This document shows, in pieces, positions 58,270 through 64,000 of a stretch of 64,000 bases of DNA. How positions within the stretch are numbered: the stretch's first letter is position 1; every line of letters starts with the position of its first letter. The DNA lies in NCBI RefSeq assembly GCF_028372415.1, contig NC_092875.1, positions 33,746,817 to 33,810,816 of the forward strand, read 5' to 3'. The stretch is from Notamacropus eugenii. Lineage: Eukaryota; Chordata; Mammalia; Diprotodontia; Macropodidae. The position numbers and the translations under genes were made by a program. The notes beneath the pieces are model-generated. The model did no database searches and had not been told where the DNA came from. It saw only the letters and a list, made by a program, of their open reading frames with translations.

Positions 58270-60099
58270 AAGAGTCATGGAGAATGGGAGGAACAGAGCC
58301 AAGATGGCAGAATAGAAAGACATATATACTCTAGCGCTTCCCCCACAGCCCATGAAATACCTGTAAAAAATTACTCTCAACAAATTCTAGAGCAGCAGAA
58401 GCCACAGAACAACAGAGTGAAAGAGGTTTCCAGCCAAAGGGAACCTGGAAGACCAACAGGAAATGTCTATCCCATGGGACACTGAGCAGAGCGGAGCCCA
58501 GCCCTGGCTGCACCACATGGGGAGGAACAGGACCCTGAATAGACCTCTGGGGCAGAATCCCCAGCAGGGAGGGTCCCAGATCCCTCAACCCACAAGTGAC
58601 AAAGAAAGCTCCAAAGGTCAGTGTGGAAGGGCTTTCCCAGCTGAGTGAAAGGGGAACAGGGTTCCCCCAGCAGTGGCCCCAGATGACAGTAGAGGTGGGG
58701 GCAGCAGCAGCAGCAGGGGGCAGCTGGCCACTGATGCATCCTGGGTCCATTGTCCAACCAACTCAGCTTAAAGGCCTTGGGGGAATTGAGCAGATGATCT
58801 GAACCTTAGCCCTCAGTGGCAGTCCCACTCCCACCCAAAGCCCCTGGGGGAGTTGAGCAGCTGATCTGAATCTCAGCCTTGAGCATGGTAGTGGGGAGAG
58901 GAAGAGCACTGGGACTCTCCTCTTGACAAAGGATTCAGAAGCCTGGGAAAATGCCCAAAAAAGGGAAAAAATTAGACCATAGAAGGTTACTTTCTTGGTG
59001 AACAGGTATCTCCTTCCACCCTTTCTGGATGAGGAAGAACAGGGCATACTGTCAGAGAAAGTCAAGGCCTCTGCCTCCAGTACCTCCAAAATGAATATGA
59101 AATGGGCTCAGGCCATAGAAGAGCTTGAAAAACGTCTCTGCAGCCTGCTAAAGGAGAACCAAAAAAATGCTATGGAAAATAACACCTTTTAAAAGAGGCT
59201 AACTTAATTGGAAAAAGAGGTCCAAAAAACCAATGAGGAGAAGGAGGCTTTAAAAAGCAGAATTAGCCAAATGGAAAAGAAGGTTCAAAAGCTCACTAAG
59301 CAAAATAGTTCTTTAAAAGAGAGACTGGAGTTCAAGGAAGCTAATGGCTATGAGATAAACCAAGAAGTTAGAAAACAAAACCAAAAGTGTGAAGAAATAG
59401 AAGATAATGTGAAACATCTCATTGGAAAAATAACTGATGTGGAAAGTAGATCCAGGAGAGACAATTTAAAAATTATGGAACTACCTGAAAGCCATGATCA
59501 AAAAAAGAGCCTAGACATTATCTTCTATGAAATTATCAAGGAAATCTGTCCTGATATTCTAGAACCAGAGCGTAAAATAAATATTGAAAGAATCCACCAA
59601 TCCTCTCCTGAAATAAACCTGAAAAGAGAAACTCCTAGGAATATTGAGGCCAAATTTCAGAGTTCCCAGGTCAAGGAGAAAATATTGCAAGCAGCTAGAA
59701 AGAAACAATTTCAGTTTTATGGAAATACAATCAGGATAATACAGGATTTGTCAGCTTCTACATTAAGGGATCAAAGGACTTGGAATAGGATATTCCAGAA
59801 GTCAAAGGAACTAGGATTAAAACCAAGAATCACCTACCCAGCAAAGCTAAGTACAATACTTCAAGGGAATAAATGGTCATTGAATGATATAGAAGACTTT
59901 CAAGAATTCTTGAAGAAAAGACCAGAACTGAAGAGAAAATTTGACTTTCAAAAACAAGAATCAAAAGAAGCATGAAAAGGTAAACAGGAAAGAGAAATAA
60001 TAAAGGACTTTCTAAAGCTGAACTGTTTCCATTCCTACATGGAAAGATAATATTTGTAACTCTTGAGACTTTTGTCAGTATTTGGGTAGGTGGAGGGAT

Positions 60100-60157
<58 letters not shown>

Positions 60158-61012
60158 GACAGAGAGTACAAGTTGAGTTGAATCAGAAGAAATGATGTCC
60201 ATAAAAAAAAAAAATAAAATTAAGGGGTGAGAGAGAAAAAAGGGAGAAATGGAATGGGGCAGGCTATCACTCTTAAAAGAGAAGAAAAGTCTTGTTAAAT
60301 GGAGGAAAAAAGAGAAGAGATGAGAGGGGAAAGGTGAAGCTTACTCTCTTCACATATGGATTAAGGAGGTAATAACATGCTTACTAAATTTGGTATGAAA
60401 ATCTATCTTACACTACAGGAAAGTAGGGGAGAAGGAGACAAGTGGGATGAGGGGGATGATAGAAGGGAGGGCAAATGGGAGAAGGGAGTAACTAGAAGTA
60501 AACACTTTTGGGAAGGGACAAGATCAAATGAGAGAATAGAAAAAAAGGAGGGGGGACAGGGTAGGATGGAGGGCAATATAGTTAGTCTTACACAACTTGA
60601 CTATTATGGAATTCTTTTGCAAAAAGGCACATATATAGCCTGTATTGAATTGCTTGCCTTCTCAGTGAGGCTGGGTAGGGAGGGAGGGAGGGAGGGAGGG
60701 AAAGAAGTTGGAATTCAAAGTATTAGAAACGAATGTTGAGAATTATTATTGCATATAACTGGGAAATAAGAAATACAAGTAATGGGGTATAGCAATTTAT
60801 CTTGACCTAACAAGAAAAGAGAGAAGATGGGGATAAGGGGAGGGTGAGGTGTGATAGAAAGGAGGGTACATTGAAGGAAGGGGTAATCAGAATGCAAGGT
60901 GTTATAGGGGAGGGGGAGGGGAGAGATGGGGAGAAAAATTGGAACTCAAAATTTTGTGGAAATGAATGTCGAAATCTAAAAATAAATTTAAAAAAAAAGA
61001 ATCATGAAGAAT
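58270..61012 (+). mobile_element. ORF1-only LINE (half-L1 type), degraded
   Basis: The element spans 58286-60996 between 16-bp duplications AAGAGTCATGGAGAAT (58270-58285) and AAGAATCATGAAGAAT (60997-61012). It has a 5'UTR with CAGAGCCAAGATGGCAGAAT, an ORF1 broken in its first third, and the same 1-kb 3' region as the copy at 44292, with (CA)n at 60103-60153 and the end 'gaatgtcgaaatctaaaaat' plus a short A-tail. There is no ORF2. Intermediate in age. Confidence 0.88.
58951..59975 (+). pseudogene. Degraded LINE ORF1
   Basis: The original start is at 58951 (MPKKGKK). A one-base loss soon after ends that frame, an in-frame TAA lies near 59190, and a long clean frame remains at 59208-59975 (255 residues). 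That frame covers most of the coiled coil, the RRM-like domain (RRDNLKIMELPESHDQKKSL) and the full C-terminal domain (LGLKPRITYPAKLSTILQGN). Its KKRPELKRKFDFQKQESKEA end matches the intact copy. Confidence 0.85.
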
Positions 61013-61330
61013 AGACCCAACTGAAATGATTCAACAAATTTATCCTAATTGCTGTCCCATGCACGACATTTCATCTCTGGGCCAGGAAAGCTATGTCTGA
61101 ATAACAACAGAAAAGCCTCCTAGCCAACAGGGAATGGGAGGAGAAGAGAAAAATCCCCTCCTTCCTCTCCAGAGTGGAGGAACAGTTTCTTTTCAAGAAC
61201 TCTTTTCTTCTTTTGTAGATGATTTTCTCTCAGGTTTCTAAAGGTCACCTTCCTTAAACAATTTCCTCCCTTGATTCTCAATGGACATTTTGTAGAGTGT
61301 CACAATTTAAAAAAAAAAAAAGGACCATCA

Positions 61331-61472
61331 GGGGGATAACTAGGACATGCAGTGGATAGAGCACCAGCCCTGGAGTCAGGAGGACCTGAGTTCAAATAAG
61401 ACCTCAGACACTTATTAACTGTGTGACCCTGGGCAAATCACTTAACCTCAATTTCCTCCAAAAAAAAAAAAA
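61331..61472 (+). repeat. Young tRNA-derived SINE with A-tail
   Basis: 'gcagtggatagagcaccagc', 'cctggagtcaggaggacctg', 'agttcaaataagacctc', 'gtgtgaccctgggcaaatca' and an A13 tail. Likely target duplication 'accatcagg'/'actatcagg' on its two sides. Confidence 0.8.
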
Positions 61473-61579
61473 GACTATCAGGACTGTGGCCAATCAGTTT
61501 TGTCAGACAATGACTAATCATCTAATTCCATTAATTTTGTATTAAGGTAGTATTTGGGATTATATCTTGGGATTTCATT

Positions 61580-61745
61580 TGTGCAGTGAGCTCTGAGATG
61601 AGTAAACTCCTTCTACCAGTGCAGGGAGCACCTTCTTTACAATTTAGAATCTTAGAGAATCACATGGAGCCTGGTGAACCAAAGTAACTTGCCCCCAGTC
61701 ACCTGATAAGTCTGTGTCAGAGGCTCTATGCCAACCAATATTTCT
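61580..61745 (-). repeat. SINE, 'CCARTGCAG' family
   Basis: 'actccttctaccagtgcagg', 'gagcaccttctttacaatt', 'gtaacttgcccccagtcac'. Antisense relative of 48298-48505. Confidence 0.6.
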
Positions 61746-61914
61746 ACCTCTTCCCCATCAGAAAATTGGATTGTGTCCCTGGCATCCCCCTGGGCTTTGA
61801 TAGGCCAGTTTTGCCCTTATCTTTCCCAGACTTCCCATACATGTCCATGTCACATTGCGGCTAACTAGCATATACTCTTTTTGCCCCTCTTTTTTTAAAG
61901 CTACCCTTTATATA

Positions 61915-62045
61915 TTTTGTTCCTCCAATAAAATATCAGTTCCTTGAGGGTGGGAATTGTCTTACTTATATGTATTTGTCTCTTCAGTACTTAGGAGAGT
62001 GCCTGGCACATAATAAGTTCTTAATAAATGTTTTCATCTATCTGT
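61915..62045 (+). mobile_element. L2 3' end
   Basis: 'aatatcagttccttgagggt', 'tttgtctcttcagtacttag', 'gagtgcctggcacataataa', 'gttcttaataaatgttttca'. Confidence 0.7.
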
Positions 62046-62585
62046 AAATTTGTGGTGGATTGAATTGAATCTTGTTTGAAATCCTTTTCAGGTTTCATGT
62101 CTTTTTTTAATTGAAAGATGACATTAAATTATTTTTTTAGAGAGAAGAAAGGCAAAGTTGACACCTTAAGAGCATGAAGGGAATTTTGTGGTTCTTGAGA
62201 ATTCAGACAATTGAGCTCCTTAAAAAACAAGATAACAACAAGGTTAAATTAATGCTATTTGTTTTTGCATAGTTATTATTTTTAGGGGGAAAACAGAAAC
62301 AAAAAAACAAAACAAAACCCAAAACTTTCCCTCTGGACTGAACTCTCCTTTAGGATGAAAAATGATTGAGAATATTAACATAGTAGACCCCTTTTGACAA
62401 TGTGTATAACATCCTGCCTCAAAGTATTCCCTCCTCTTTGCTATGAAGATTATAGGATCATATGGATCATATCATATAGAGTTGGAAGTGACTTTAAATT
62501 CACCTAGTCTAGGACTTCATTACCTTTTTTGTGTCATGGACCCCTTTGGTGTTGTAGTAAAGAGATTTCTATGGATCTCTTTTAA
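62046..62585. other. Intergenic, nothing recognised
   Basis: AT-rich unique-looking DNA; no gene. Confidence 0.4.
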
Positions 62586-62589
62586 AGAA

Positions 62590-62815
62590 AATTTTTTTTC
62601 TTCCTCATGGTTTTTCCCTTTTGTTCTAATTCTTCTTTCACTTTATGACTAATGTGAAAATAGGTTTAATATGATTGTACATGTATAGCCTATGTCAGGT
62701 TGTACACTGTCTTGGGGAACGGAGAGGAAGAGGGAGGGGGAAATTTTAGAACTTAAAATCTTATAAAAGTGAATGTTGAAAACTACAAACTAAAAATTAA
62801 AAAATATTTAAAAAG
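62590..62815 (+). mobile_element. L1 3' end fragment
   Basis: 'gactaatgtgaaaataggtt', 'taatatgattgtacatgtat', 'gggagggggaaattttagaa', 'gtgaatgttgaaaactacaa', then an A-rich end. Confidence 0.7.
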
Positions 62816-62924
62816 GAATTTTTAACAAGTAATAATAAAAGGAAATGCTAAATTTCAGTTAGAGATCAGTAAAAATGAGGATGTCACTTTTCCCCCAATC
62901 CAAATTCACAGACTACTCTCCTTA

Positions 62925-63065
62925 CACTTCCAGAGTTTAATCCCTTCATTTTACAGATCAAGAACCTGAAAGATTAAGTCATTTGCCCAAGGTCACATAG
63001 TAAGTGTCTGAAATGGGATTGAAGTCATCGAGTCCAACACTCTAATCACCAATGAAGGTATATTT
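62925..63065 (-). repeat. MIR-like SINE fragment
   Basis: 'ttcattttacagatcaagaa', 'gcccaaggtcacatagtaag', 'tcatcgagtccaacactct'. Confidence 0.5.
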
Positions 63066-63189
63066 CATTATCTGTTCTCCAGAACTTTCACTAAAAACTT
63101 TCTTTTTTTTTTTTTTTAAAGAATCTTCCAGCTAAGGAGTTCATGTAATTTTGCAATTCAGGACTTAATTTCAGCTTCCTAGACCAAAA

Positions 63190-63338
63190 GCACACATATA
63201 AATATATAAATATATATGTATATATGTGTGTGTATATATAATAATATATATACATATATATACATACATATACATACATATATACATACATATATATACA
63301 CATATATATATACATATATAATATATGTATATATAAAA
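63190..63338. repeat. TATA/CATA microsatellite
   Basis: About 150 bases of TATATA, TACA and TATG words, rich in short palindromes. Confidence 0.9.
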
Positions 63339-63674
63339 TGGAACAGCAGCTCCTTCAGTGATCGAAAGGCGGCATGGAAGCCTTTCTCTCCTTGAACTTG
63401 GGGTGCTGAATTCTTGAACAAGGAAAGCAGCAAGATGAATGTTTTGGTATTTCTTGAACTTGCAGACTCTGGGCAGGGCATCTTGCCTACTCTGTTATCT
63501 GCTGCCAGCTGGGGCTCTAGCCTGGGCTTTTCCCTACTGTATGTTATCTCTTTTAAAAATTCCCCTTGCTTAAGGACCTGCCTGCACAAAAATATTAGCA
63601 TTAATTATTAGTACAATAAAAATTTAATTTATTAATCATTAATGAACAATATAATTAGTTATTAAAACAGCTCT

Positions 63675-64000
63675 TTTTGTAGTGTCAAAGAACCGGAAAC
63701 TAAGGGGACGCCCACCAATCGGGGAATGGCTGTATAATTTGTGGTATACGAGTGAATGAAAAATTATTGTGCCACAAGAAATGAGGAGGGGGCAGATTTT
63801 ATGGAAACCTAAGACTTGTACTGATGTAAAGAGAACAGAATAAAAAAAAATTTATATAATTCAACACTGTGAAAATAAGTAACTTTGAAAGACTTAAGAA
63901 CTCCGATCAAAGCAATGACTAGACCAGAGGATTCATGATGAAGCATGCTAACTACCACCTGACAGACAGGTGGTAGACTCAGAGTGCCAAATGAGTTGTA
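63675..64000 (+). mobile_element. L1 3' end, cut by the window
   Basis: 'ggaatggctgtataatttgt', 'ggtatacgagtgaatgaaaa', 'ttgtgccacaagaaatgagg', 'cttgtactgatgtaaagaga', 'gattcatgatgaagcatgct'. The element continues past the window edge. Confidence 0.65.

Overview
The window is vertebrate nuclear DNA, almost certainly from a marsupial. It has split genes with GT-AG introns and two CpG-island promoters in an AT-rich background. It is packed with marsupial-type repeats: tRNA-derived SINEs with an RTE/BovB-like tail, L1 3' ends, ORF1-only 'half-L1' elements, L2 and CR1/L3 remnants and a hAT transposon. There is no prokaryotic signal of any kind. The species cannot be named from sequence alone.

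The host genes form a divergent pair known from mammals. On the minus strand, the first coding exon of PTPN11 (SHP-2) lies at 10132-10145. It encodes only MTSR plus two bases of the next codon, followed by a GT donor, inside a CpG island at about 9990-10640. Positions 1-10131 should therefore be the start of PTPN11 intron 1; exon 2 is not in the window. On the plus strand, the complete RPL6 gene (60S ribosomal protein eL6) runs from a TOP-type start near 25716, through a short non-coding exon 1 and five coding exons (27710-30564), to an ATTAAA signal at 30585. The joined exons give 873 nt and a 290-residue protein that ends in the expected KLVF.

The 15 kb between the two starts (10.6-25.6 kb) is repeat-filled. 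It holds a 33-bp minisatellite (11.27-11.74 kb), an old minus-strand ORF1-only LINE (18.96-21.68 kb) and a 2.8-kb hAT-Charlie/ZBED-like transposon with a decayed transposase (21.80-24.58 kb). Downstream of RPL6 (30.6-64 kb) I find no further host exon. HECTD4, the next gene in human, must start beyond the window if synteny holds. That stretch carries two more long ORF1-only LINEs (44.29-47.08 and 58.29-61.00 kb), a 3'-truncated relative (54.89-56.18 kb), many L1 3' ends, SINEs, possible solo LTRs and microsatellites.

The most notable items are these: a young ORF1-only LINE with an intact 362-codon ORF1 and a perfect 14-bp target duplication; a 5'-complete but 3'-truncated relative that still has target duplications; a three-layer nest at 57.7-61.04 kb; a roughly 700-bp homopurine tract directly inside PTPN11 intron 1; and a ZNF143/ETS/TOP promoter at RPL6. 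I did not recognise a new multi-gene system here.
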